Source: Hydractinia symbiolongicarpus (taxonomy: Eukaryota; Cnidaria; Hydrozoa; Anthoathecata; Hydractiniidae). Taken from it: a stretch of 64,000 nucleotides of DNA. Shown here one piece after another: positions 26,021 through 38,106 of the stretch. Location: the NCBI RefSeq assembly GCF_029227915.1, contig NC_079877.1, positions 36,951,954 through 37,015,953 of the forward strand. Direction: 5' to 3'. The notes under the pieces were generated by a model. The model was not told the DNA's origin and did not search any database. It saw nothing but the letters and a program-made list of their open reading frames with translations. Each line of letters begins with the position of its first letter. Positions within the stretch are counted from its first letter, which is position 1. A program made the position numbers and the translations under genes.

Positions 26021-29000
26021 TCAAAAAATAATTTAAAAAATCGTTCGGGAAATGAGTTTACTCACAGGGTACTTTCTTTGTATACATTCGATTATACGGG
26101 CCAAGCCTGGGATTCACGGGAAATCGCGGGTTTTCGTTTGCCGGCGATTAAACTTCTTTTATTCAGCGTGTCATCAAAAATGAAAACATTTTTGAAAACT
26201 ACAAGTCTCGTGCGTTTTAGTGGTGAAAAGATAATTTAAAAAATCGTTCTGGAAATGAGTTTACTCGCTGGGTATTTTCTTTGTATACATTTGACTATAC
26301 CGGCCGAGTCCGGGATTTACGGGAAATCGCGGGTTTTTGTTTGCCGGCGATTAAACTTCTTTTATTCAGCGTCTCATCAAAAATGAAAACATTCCTCAAA
26401 ACTACAAGTCTCATGCGTTTTAGTGGTCAAAAAATAATTTAAAAAATCGTTCGGGAAATGAGTTTACTCACAGGGTACTTTCTTTGTATACATTCGATTA
26501 TACGGGCCAAGCCTGGGATTCACGGGAAATCGCGGGTTTTCGTTTGCCGGCGATTAAACTTCTTTCATTAAGCGTCTCATCAAAAATGAAAACATTCCTG
26601 AAAACTACAAGTCTCATGCGTTTTAGTGGTGAAAAAATAATTTAAAAAATCGTTCGGAAATGAGTTTACTCCCTGGGTACTTTCTTTGTATACTTTTAAC
26701 TATGCGGGCCGAGTCCGGGATTTACGGGAAATCGCGGGTTTTCGTTTGCCGGCGATTAAATTTCTTTTATTCAGCGTGTCATCAAAAATGAAAACATTTT
26801 TGAAAACTACAAGTCTCGTGCGTTTTAGTGGTGAAAAGATAATTTAAAAAATCGTTCTGGAAATGAGTTTACTCGCTGGGTACTTTCTTTGTATACATTT
26901 GACTATACGGGCCGAGTCCGGGATTTACGGGAAATCGCGGGTTTTTGTTTGCCGGCGATTAAACTTCTTTTATTCAGCGTCTCATCAAAAATGAAAACAT
27001 TTTTGAAAACTACAAGTCTCATACGTTTTAGTGGTGAAAAAATAATTTAAAAAATCGTTCGGGAAATGTGTTTACTCCCTGGGTATTTTCTTTGTATACT
27101 TTTGACTATACGGGCCGAGTCCGGGATTTACGTGAAATCGCGGGTTTTCGTTTGCCGGCGATTAAACTTCTTTTATTCCGCGTCTCATCAAAAATGAAAA
27201 CATTTTTAAAAACTACAAGTCTCATGCGTTTTAGTGGTGAAAAGATAATATAAAAAATCGTTCTGGAAAGAAGTTTACTCACAGGGTACTTTCTTTGTAT
27301 ATACTCGACTATACGAGCCAAGCACGGGATTTACGGTAAATCGCGGGTTTTCGTTTGCCGGCGATTAAACTTCTTTTATTCAGCGTCTCATCAAAATTGA
27401 AAACATTTTTAAAAACTACAAGCCTCATGCGTTTTAGTGGTGAAAAGATAATATAAAAAATCGTTCTGGAAATGAGTTTTCTCCCTGGGTATTTTCTTTG
27501 TATACTTTTAACTATACGGGCCGAGTCCGGGATTTACGGGAAAACGCGGGTTTTCGTTTGCCGGCGATTAAACTTCTTTTATTCAGCGTCTCATCAAAAA
27601 TGAAAACAATTTTGAAAACTACAAGTCTCATGCGTTTTAGTGGTGAAAAGATAATTTAAAAAATCGTTCGGGAAATGAGTTTCCTCACAGGGTACTTTCT
27701 TTGTATACATTCGACTATACGGGCCGAGTCCGGGATTTACGGGAATTCGCGGGTTTTCGTTTGCCGGCGATTAAACTTCTTTTATTCAGCGTCTCATCAA
27801 AAATGAAAACATTTTTGAAAACTACAAGTCTCATGCGTTTTAGTGGTGAAAAGATAATTTAAAAAATTGTTCTGGAAATGAGTTTACTCACAGGGTACTT
27901 TCTTTGTATATACTCGACTATACGGGCCAAGCACGGGATTTACGGGAAATCGCGGGTTTTCGTTTGCCGGCGATTAAACTTCTTTTATTCAGCGTCTCAT
28001 CAAAAATGAAAACATTTTTGAAAACTACAAGTCTCATGCGTTTTAGTGGTGAAAAGATAATTTAAAAAATCGTTCGGGAAATGAGTTTACTCACAGGGTA
28101 CTTTTTTGGTATACTTTTAACTATACGGGCTGAGTCCGGGATTTACGGGAAATCGCGGGTTTTCGTTTGCCGGCGATTAAACATATTTTATTCAGCGTCT
28201 CATCAAAAATCAAAACATTTTTGAAAACTACAAGTCTCATGCGTTTTAGTGGTGAAAAGATAATTTAAAAAATCGTTCTGGAAATGAGTTTACTCCCTGG
28301 ACATTTTCTTTGTATACTTTTGACTATACGGGCCGAGTCCCGGATTTACGGGAATTTGCGGGTTTTCGTTTGCCGCCGATTAAACTTCTTTTATTCAGCG
28401 TCTCATCAAAAATGAAAACATTTTTGAAAACTACAAGTCTCATGCGTTTTAGTGGTGAGAAGATAATTTAAAAAATCGTTCGGGAAATGAGTTTACTCAC
28501 AGGGTACTTTCTTTGTATACTTTTAACTATACGGGCTGAGTCCGGGATTTACGGGAAATCGCGGGTTTTCGTTTGCCGGCGATTAAACATCTTTTATTCA
28601 GCGTCTCATCAAAAATGAAAACATTTTTGAAAACTACAAGTCTCATGCGTTTTAGTGGTGAAAAGATAATTTAAAAAATCGTTCTGGAAATGAGTTTACT
28701 CCCTGGACATTTTCTTTGTATACTTTTGACTATACGGGCCGAGTCCCGGATTTACGGGAATTCGCGGGTTTTCGTTTGCCGGCGATTAAACTTCTTTTAT
28801 TCAGCGTCTCATCAAAAATGAAAACATTTTTGAAAACTACAAGTCTCGTGCGTTTTAGTGGTGAAAAGATAATTTAAAAAATCGTTCTGGAAATGAGTTT
28901 ACTCACAGGGTACTTTCTTTGTATATACTCGACTATACGGGCCACACACGGGATTTACGGGAAATCGCGGGTTTTCGTTTGCCGGCGATTAAACTTCCTT

Positions 29001-30777
29001 TATTCAGTGTCTCATCAAAAATGAAAACAATTTTGAAAACTACAAGTCTCATACGTTTTAGTGGTGAAAAAATAATTTAAAAAATCGTTCGGGAAATGAG
29101 TTTACTCCCTGGGTATTTTCTTTGTATACTTTTGACTATACGGGCCGAGTCCGGGATTTACGGAAAATCGCGAGTTTTTGTTTGCCGGCGATTAAACTTC
29201 TTTTATTCAGCGTCTCATCAAAAATAAAAACATTTTTGAAAACTACAAGTCTCATGCGTTTTAGTGGTGAAAAGATAATATAAGAAATCGTTCTGGAAAG
29301 GAGTTTACTCACAGGGTACTTTCTTTGTATATACTCGACTATACGAGCCAAGCACGGGATTTACGGGAAATGGCGGGTTTTCGTTTGCCGGCGACTAAAC
29401 TTCTTTCATTCAGCGTCTCATCAAAAATAGAAACATTTTTAAAAACTTCAAGTCTCATGCGTTTTAGTGGTGAAAAAATAATTTAAAAAATCGTTCGGGA
29501 AATGAGTTTACTCACAGGGTACTTTCTTTGTATATACTCGACTATACGGGCCAAGCACGGGATTTACGGGAAATCGCGGGTTTTCGTTTGCCGGCGATTA
29601 AACTTCTTTTATTCAGCGTCTCATCAAAATTGAAAACATTTTTGAAAACTACAAGTCTCATGCGTTTTAGTGGTGAAAAGATAATTTAAAAAATCGTTCG
29701 GGAAATGAGTTTACTCACAGGGTACTTTCTTTGTATACTTTTAACTATACGGGCTGAGTCCGGGATTTACGGGAAATCGCGGGTTTTCGTTTGCCGGCGA
29801 TTAAACATCTTTTATTCAGCGTCTCATCAAAAATGAAAACATTTTTGAAAACTACAAGTCTCATGCGTTTTAGTGGTGAAAAGATAATTTAAAAAATCGT
29901 TCTGGAAATGAGTTTACTCCATGGACATTTTCTTTGTATACTTTTGACTATACGGGCCGAGTCCCGGATTTACGGGAATTCGCGCGTTTTCGTTTGCCGG
30001 CGATTAAACTTCTTTTATTCAGCGTCTCATCAAAAATGAAAACATTTTTGAAAACTACAAGTCTCGTGCGTTTTAGTGCTGAAAAGATAATTTAAAAAAT
30101 CGTTCTGGAAATGAGTTTACTCACAGGGTACTTTCTTTGTATATACTCGACTATACGGGCCACGCACGGGATTTACGGGAAATCGCGGGTTTTCGTTTGC
30201 CGGCGATTAAACATCTTTTATTCAGCGTCTCATCAAAAATGAAAACATTTTTGAAAACTACAAGTCTCATGCGTTTTAGTGGTGAAAAGATAATTTAAAA
30301 AATCGTTCTGGAAATGAGTTTACTCCCTGGACATATTTTTTGTATACTTTTGACTATACGGGCCGAGTCCCGGATTTACGGGAATTCGCGGGTTTTCGTT
30401 TGCCGGCGATTAAACTTCTTTTATTCAGCGTCTCATCAAAAATGAAAACATTTTTGAAAACTACAAGTCTCGTGCGTTTTAGTGCTGAAAAGATAATTTA
30501 AAAAATCGTTCTGGAAATGAGTTTACTCACAGGGTACTTTCTTTGTATATACTCGACTATACGGGCCACGCACGGGATTTACGGAAAATCGCGGGTTTTC
30601 GTTTGCCGGCGATTAAACTTCTTTTATTCAGCGTCTCATCAAAAATGAAAACATTCCTGAAAACTACAAGTCTCATGCGTTTTAGTGGTGAAAAAATAAT
30701 TTAAAAAATCGTTCGGGAAATGACTTTACTCCCTGGACATTTTCTTTGTATACTTTTGACTATACGGGCCGAGTCCC
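26021..30777 (-). repeat. Telomere-proximal right zone
   Basis: About 23 inverted units. The first is chimeric. Read from the inside of the array it begins like the left unit at about 24,770 (gatgacacgctg) and then switches to the gtgaatcccagg / cgtataatcg subtype. It ends in ttttttgacc directly against CCCTAA. A second unit of that subtype lies at 26,427-26,520. The zone mirrors left 24,950-20,600 with unit gains and losses (S = 50,971 near the centre, 50,362 for the copy at 29,136-29,351). Confidence 0.8.
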
Positions 30778-33700
30778 GGATTTACGGGAATTCGCGGGTT
30801 CTCGTTTGCCGGCGATTAAACTTCTTATATTCAGCGTCTCATCAAAAATGAAAACATTTTTGAAAACTACAAGTCTCGTGCGTTTTAGTGGTGAAAAGAT
30901 AATTTAAAAAATCGTTCTGGAAATGAGTTTACTCGCAGGGTACTTTCTTTGTATACTTTTGACTATACGGGCCGAGTCCGGGATTTACGGGAAATCGCGG
31001 GTTTTCGTTTGCCGGCGATTAAACTTCTTTTATTCAGCGTCTCATCAAAAATGAAAACAATTTTGAAAACTACAAGTCTCATACGTTTTAGTGGTGAAAA
31101 AATAATTTAAAAAATCGTTCGGGAAATGAGTTTACTCCCTGGGTATTTACTTTGTATACTTTTGACTATACGGGCCGAGTCCGGGATTTACGGAAAATCG
31201 CAGGTTTTTGTTTGCCGGCGATTAAACTTCTTTTATTCAGCGTCTCATCAAAAATGAAAACATTTTTGAAAACTACAAGTCTCATGCGTTTTAGTGGTGA
31301 AAAGATAATATAAAAAATCGTTCTGGAAAGGAGTTTACTCACACGGTACTTTCTTTGTATATACTCGACTATACGAGCCAAGCACGGGATTTACGGGAAA
31401 TGGCGGGTTTTCGTTTGCCGGCGATTAAACTTCTTTTATTCAGCGTCTCATCAAAAATGGAAACATTTTTAAAAACTTCAAGTCTCATGCGTTTTAGTGG
31501 TGAAAAAATAATTTAAAAAATCGTTCGGGAAATGAGTTTACTCACAGGGTACTTTCTTTGCATACATTCGACTATACGGGTCGAGTCCGGGATTTACGGG
31601 AATTCGCGGGTTTTCGTTTGCCGGTGATTAAACTTCTTTTATTCAGCGTCTCATCAAAAATGAAAACATTTTTGAAAACTACAAGTCTCATGCGTTTTAG
31701 TGGTGAAAAGATAATTTAAAAAATTGTTTTGGAAATGAGTTTACTCACAGGGTACTTTCTTTGTATATACTCGACTATACGGGCCAAGCACGGGATTTAC
31801 GGGAAATCGCGGGTTTTCGTTTGCCGGCGATTAAACTTCTTTTATTCAGCGTCTCATCAAAAATGAAAACATTTTTGAAAACTACAAGTCTCATGCGTTT
31901 TAGTGGTGAAAAGATAATTTAAAAAATCGTTCGGGAAATGAGTTTACTCACAGGGTACTTTCTTTGTATACTTTTAACTATACGGGCCGAGTCCGGGATT
32001 TACGGGAAATCGCGGGTTTTCGTTTGCCGGCGATTAAACATCTTTTATTCAGCGTCTCATCAAAAATGAAAACATTTTTGAAAACTACAAGTCTAATGCG
32101 TTTTAGTGGTGAAAAGATAATTTAAAAAATCGTTCTGGAAATGAGTTTACTCCCTGGACATTTTCTTTGTATACTTTTGACTATACGGGCCGAGTCCGGG
32201 ATTTACGGGAATTCGCGGGTTTTCGTTTGCCGGCGATTAAACTTCTTTTATTCAGCGTCTCATCAAAAATGAAAACATTTTTGAAAACTACAAGTCTCGT
32301 GCGTTTTAGTGGTGAAAAGATAATTGAAAAAATCGTTCTGGAAATGAGTTTACTCGCAGGGTACTTTCTTTGTATACTTTTGACTATACGGGCGGAGTCC
32401 GGGATTTACGGGAAATCGCGGGTTTTCGTTTGCCGGCGATTAAACTTCTTTTATTCAGCGTCTCATCAAAAATGAAAACATTTTTGAAAACTACAAGTCT
32501 CATACGTTTTAGTGGTGAAAAAATAATTTAAAAAATTGTTCGGGAAATGAGTTTACTCCCTGGGTACTTTCTTTGTATACTTTTGACTATACGGGCCGAG
32601 TCCCGGATTTACGGGAATTCGCGGGTTTTCGTTTGCCGGCGATTAAACATCTTATATTCAGCATCTCATCAAAAATGAAAACATTTTTGAAAACTACAAG
32701 TCTCGTGCGTTCTAGTGGTGAAAAGATAATTTAAAAAATCGTTCTGGAAATGAGTTTACTCGCAGGGTACTTTCTTTGTATACTTTTGACTATACGGGCC
32801 GAGTCCGGGATTTACGGGAAATCGCGGGTTTTCGTTTGCCGGCGATTAAACTTCTTATATTCAGCGTCTCATCAAAAATGAAAACATTTTTGAAAACTAC
32901 AAGTCTCGTGCGTTTTAGTGGTGAAAAGATAATTTGAAAAATCGTTCTGGAAATGAGTTTACTCGCAGGGTACTTTCTTTGTATACTTTTGACTATACGG
33001 GCCGAGTCCGGGATTTACGGGAAATCGCGGGTTTTCGTTTGCCGGCGATTAAACTTCTTTTTTTCAGCGTCTCATCAAAAATGAAAACATTTTTGAAAAC
33101 TACAAGTCTCGTGCGTTTTAGTGGTGAAAAGATAATATAAAAAATCGTTCTGGAAAGGAGTTTACTCACAGGGTACTTTCTTTGTATACATTCGACTATA
33201 CGGGCCAAGCCCGGGTTTTACGGTAAATCGCGTGTTTTCGTTTGCCGGCGATTAAACTTCTTTCATTCAGCGTCTCATCAAAAATGGAAACATTTTTGAA
33301 AACTACAAGTCTCATGCGTTTTAGTGGTGAAAAGATAATTTAAAAAATCGTTCGGAAATGAGTTTACTCACAGGGTACTTTCTTTGTATATACTCGACAA
33401 TACGGGCCAAGCACGGGATTTACGGGAAATCGCGGGTTTTCGTTTGCCGGCGATTAAACTTCTTTTATTCAGCGTCTCATCAAAAATGAAAACATTTTTG
33501 AAAACTACAAGTCTCATGCGTTTTAGTGGTGAAAAAATAATTTAAAAAATCGTTCGGGAAATGACTTTACTCCCTGGACATTTTCTTTGTATACTTTTGA
33601 CTATACGGGCCGAGTCCCGGATTTACGGGAATTCGCGGGTTCTCGTTTGCCGGCGATTAAACTTCTTATATTCAGCGTCTCATCAAAAATGAAAACATTT

Positions 33701-36700
33701 TTGAAAACTACAAGTCTCGTGCGTTTTAGTGGTGAAAAGATAATTTAAAAAATCGTTCTGGAAATGAGTTTACTCGCAGGGTACTTTCTTTGTATACTTT
33801 TGACTATACGGGCCGAGTCCGGGATTTACGGGAAATCGCGGGTTTTCGTTTGCCGGCGATTAAACTTCTTTTATTCAGCGTCTCATCAAAAATGAAAACA
33901 ATTTTGAAAACTACAAGTCTCATACGTTTTAGTGGTGAAAAAATAATTTAAAAAATCGTTCGGGAAATGAGTTTACTCCCTGGGTATTTACTTTGTATAC
34001 TTTTGACTATACGGGCCGAGTCCGGGATTTACGGAAAATCGCAGGTTTTTGTTTGCCGGCGATTAAACTTCTTTTATTCAGCGTCTCATCAAAAATGAAA
34101 ACATTTTTGAAAACTACAAGTCTCATGCGTTTTAGTGGTGAAAAGATAATATAAAAAATCGTTCTGGAAAGGAGTTTACTCACACGGTACTTTCTTTGTA
34201 TATACTCGACTATACGAGCCAAGCACGGGATTTACGGGAATTCGCGGGTTCTCGTTTGCCGGCGATTAAACTTCTTATATTCAGCGTCTCATCAAAAATG
34301 AAAACATTTTTGAAAACTACAAGTCTCGTGCGTTTTAGTGGTGAAAAGATAATTTAAAAAATCGTTCTGGAAATGAGTTTACTCGCAGGGTACTTTCTTT
34401 GTATACTTTTGACTATACGGGCCGAGTCCGGGATTTACGGGAAATCGCGGGTTTTCGTTTGCCGGCGATTAAACTTCTTTTATTCAGCGTCTCATCAAAA
34501 ATGAAAACAATTTTGAAAACTACAAGTCTCATACGTTTTAGTGGTGAAAAAATAATTTAAAAAATCGTTCGGGAAATGAGTTTACTCCCTGGGTATTTAC
34601 TTTGTATACTTTTGACTATACGGGCCGAGTCCGGGATTTACGGAAAATCGCAGGTTTTTGTTTGCCGGCGATTAAACTTCTTTTATTCAGCGTCTCATCA
34701 AAAATGAAAACATTTTTGAAAACTACAAGTCTCATGCGTTTTAGTGGTGAAAAGATAATATAAAAAATCGTTCTGGAAAGGAGTTTACTCACACGGTACT
34801 TTCTTTGTATATACTCGACTATACGAGCCAAGCACGGGATTTACGGGAAATGGCGGGTTTTCGTTTGCCGGCGATTAAACTTCTTTTATTCAGCGTCTCA
34901 TCAAAAATGGAAACATTTTTAAAAACTTCAAGTCTCATGCGTTTTAGTGGTGAAAAAATAATTTAAAAAATCGTTCGGGAAATGAGTTTACTCACAGGGT
35001 ACTTTCTTTGCATACATTCGACTATACGGGTCGAGTCCGGGATTTACGGGAATTCGCGGGTTTTCGTTTGCCGGTGATTAAACTTCTTTTATTCAGCGTC
35101 TCATCAAAAATGAAAACATTTTTGAAAACTACAAGTCTCATGCGTTTTAGTGGTGAAAAGATAATTTAAAAAATTGTTTTGGAAATGAGTTTACTCACAG
35201 GGTACTTTCTTTGTATATACTCGACTATACGGGCCAAGCACGGGATTTACGGGAAATCGCGGGTTTTCGTTTGCCGGCGATTAAACTTCTTTTATTCAGC
35301 GTCTCATCAAAAATGAAAACATTTTTGAAAACTACAAGTCTCATGCGTTTTAGTGGTGAAAAGATAATTTAAAAAATCGTTCGGGAAATGAGTTTACTCA
35401 CAGGGTACTTTCTTTGTATACTTTTAACTATACGGGCCGAGTCCGGGATTTACGGGAAATCGCGGGTTTTCGTTTGCCAGCGATTAAACATCTTTTATTC
35501 AGCGTCTCATCAAAAATGAAAACATTTTTGAAAACTACAAGTCTAATGCGTTTTAGTGGTGAAAAGATAATTTAAAAAATCGTTCTGGAAATGAGTTTAC
35601 TCCCTGGACATTTTCTTTGTATACTTTTGACTATACGGGCCGAGTCCGGGATTTACGGGAATTCGCGGGTTTTCGTTTGCCGGCGATTAAACTTCTTTTA
35701 TTCAGCGTCTCATCAAAAATGAAAACATTTTTGAAAACTACAAGTCTCGTGCGTTTTAGTGGTGAAAAGATAATTGAAAAAATCGTTCTGGAAATGAGTT
35801 TACTCGCAGGGTACTTTCTTTGTATACTTTTGACTATACGGGCCGAGTCCGGGATTTACGGGAAATCGCGGGTTTTCGTTTGCCGGCGATTAAACTTCTT
35901 TTATTCAGCGTCTCATCAAAAATGAAAACATTTTTGAAAACTACAAGTCTCATACGTTTTAGTGGTGAAAAAATAATTTAAAAAATTGTTCGGGAAATGA
36001 GTTTACTCCCTGGGTACTTTCTTTGTATACTTTTGACTATACGGGCCGAGTCCCGGATTTACGGGAATTCGCGGGTTTTCGTTTGCCGGCGATTAAACAT
36101 CTTATATTCAGCATCTCATCAAAAATGAAAACATTTTTGAAAACTACAAGTCTCGTGCGTTCTAGTGGTGAAAAGATAATTTAAAAAATCGTTCTGGAAA
36201 TGAGTTTACTCGCAGGGTACTTTCTTTGTATACTTTTGACTATACGGGCCGAGTCCGGGATTTACGGGAAATCGCGGGTTTTCGTTTGCCGGCGATTAAA
36301 CTTCTTATATTCAGCGTCTCATCAAAAATGAAAACATTTTTGAAAACTACAAGTCTCGTGCGTTTTAGTGGTGAAAAGATAATTTGAAAAATCGTTCTGG
36401 AAATGAGTTTACTCGCAGGGTACTTTCTTTGTATACTTTTGACTATACGGGCCGAGTCCGGGATTTACGGGAAATCGCGGGTTTTCGTTTGCCGGCGATT
36501 AAACTTCTTTTTTTCAGCGTCTCATCAAAAATGAAAACATTTTTGAAAACTACAAGTCTCGTGCGTTTTAGTGGTGAAAAGATAATATAAAAAATCGTTC
36601 TGGAAAGGAGTTTACTCACAGGGTACTTTCTTTGTATACATTCGACTATACGGGCCAAGCCCGGGTTTTACGGTAAATCGCGTGTTTTCGTTTGCCGGCG

Positions 36701-37005
36701 ATTAAACTTCTTTCATTCAGCGTCTCATCAAAAATGGAAACATTTTTGAAAACTACAAGTCTCATGCGTTTTAGTGGTGAAAAGATAATTTAAAAAATCG
36801 TTCGGAAATGAGTTTACTCACAGGGTACTTTCTTTGTATATACTCGACAATACGGGCCAAGCACGGGATTTACGGGAAATCGCGGGTTTTCGTTTGCCGG
36901 CGATTAAACTTCTTTTATTCAGCGTCTCATCAAAAATGAAAACATTTTTGAAAACTACAAGTCTCATGCGTTTTAGTGGTGAAAAAATAATTTAAAAAAT
37001 CGTTC
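30778..37005 (-). repeat. 14-unit higher-order repeat, two copies, plus an extra 3-unit segment
   Basis: Markers recur 3,450 bp apart (17 units): 30,801/34,251, 31,166/34,616, 32,167/35,617 and 32,993/36,443. I spotted only about two substitutions between copies (ggcggagtcc at 32,391 against ggccgagtcc; gccagcg at about 35,478 against gccggcg). The period is 14 units plus an extra 3-unit segment (about 33,619-34,227) that repeats the start of the block. The left arm has the same block at a 14-unit period without the extra segment. Confidence 0.85.
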
Positions 37006-37171
37006 GAGAAATGAGTTTACTCACAGGGTACGTTCTTTGTATACATTCGACTATACGGGCAAAGCCCGGGATTTACGGGAAATCGCGGGTTTTCGTTTGA
37101 CGGCGATTAAACTTGTTTCATTAAGCGTCTCATTAAAAATGAACACATTCCTGAAAACTACAAGTCTCATG
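36969..37171 (-). repeat. Divergent monomer at an arm discrepancy
   Basis: A 203-bp unit with more private changes than its neighbours: cgttcgagaaatg, gtacgttctttg, gggcaaagcccggg, tttgacggcg, aacttgtttcattaagcg, cattaaaaatgaacacattcc and gcgatttagtgg just beyond. It lies in a two-unit stretch absent at the matching left position (about 14,700-14,920), where the pairing constant shifts from 51,987 to 51,581. Confidence 0.75.
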
Positions 37172-38106
37172 CGATTTAGTGGTGAAAAAATAATTTAAAA
37201 AATCGTTCGGGAAATGAGTTTACTCCCTGGGTATTTTCTTTGTATACTTTTGACTATACGGGCCGACTTCGGGATTTACGGGAATTCGCGGGTTTTCGTT
37301 TGCCGGCGATTAAACTTCTTTTATTCCGCGTCTCATCAAAAATGAAAACATTTTTGAAAACTACAAGTCTCATGCGTTTTAGTGGTGAAAAGATAATTAA
37401 AAAAATCGTTCTGGTAATGAGTTTACTCACAGGGTACTTTCTTTGTATACATTCGACTATACGGGCCAAGCCCTGGCTTTACGGGAAATCCCGGGTTTTC
37501 GTTTGCCGGCGATTAAACATCTTTTATTCAGCGTGTCATTAAAAATGAAAACATTTTTGAAAACTACAAGTCTCATGCGTTTTAGTGGTGAAAAGATAAT
37601 TTAAAAAATCGTTCTGGAAATGAGTTTACTCCCTGGACATTTTCTTTGTATACTTTTGACTATACGGGCCGAGTCCGGGATTTACGGGAATTCGCGGGTT
37701 TTCGTTTGCCGGCGATTAAACTTCTTTTATTCAGCGTCTCATCAAAAATGAAAACATTTTTGAAAACTACAAGTCTCGTGCGTTTTAGTGGTGAAAAGAT
37801 AATTGAAAAAATCGTTCTGGAAATGAGTTTACTCGCAGGGTACTTTCTTTGTATACTTTTGACTATACGGGCCGAGTCCGGGATTTACGGGAAATCGCGG
37901 GTTTTCGTTTGCCGGCGATTAAACTTCTTTTATTCAGCGTCTCATCAAAAATGAAAACATTTTTGAAAACTACAAGTCTCATGCGTTTTAGTGGTGAAAA
38001 GATAATATAAATAATCGTTCTGGAAAGGAGTTTACTCACAGGGTAGTTTCTTTGTATACATTCGACTATACGGGCCAAGCCCGGGATTTACGGGAAATCG
38101 CGGGTT
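37172..38106 (-). repeat. Right transition zone, mirror of left 13.9-14.7 kb
   Basis: About 4.5 units. From about 37,266 outward it pairs with the left arm at S = 51,987. This includes the unit reading ccctggctttacgg and the cattttcattaaaaatg variant. The unit at 37,240-37,290 carries a private gccgacttcggg. Confidence 0.7.

Noticed and set aside
25900-26100. Simple fold-back (hairpin) sequencing artefact at the inversion
   Set aside because: A single-molecule fold-back would make the arms identical about one axis. Here the axis shifts by whole units at several places, and 78 bp of telomeric repeat lies between. A false join of two separate sequences is not excluded.
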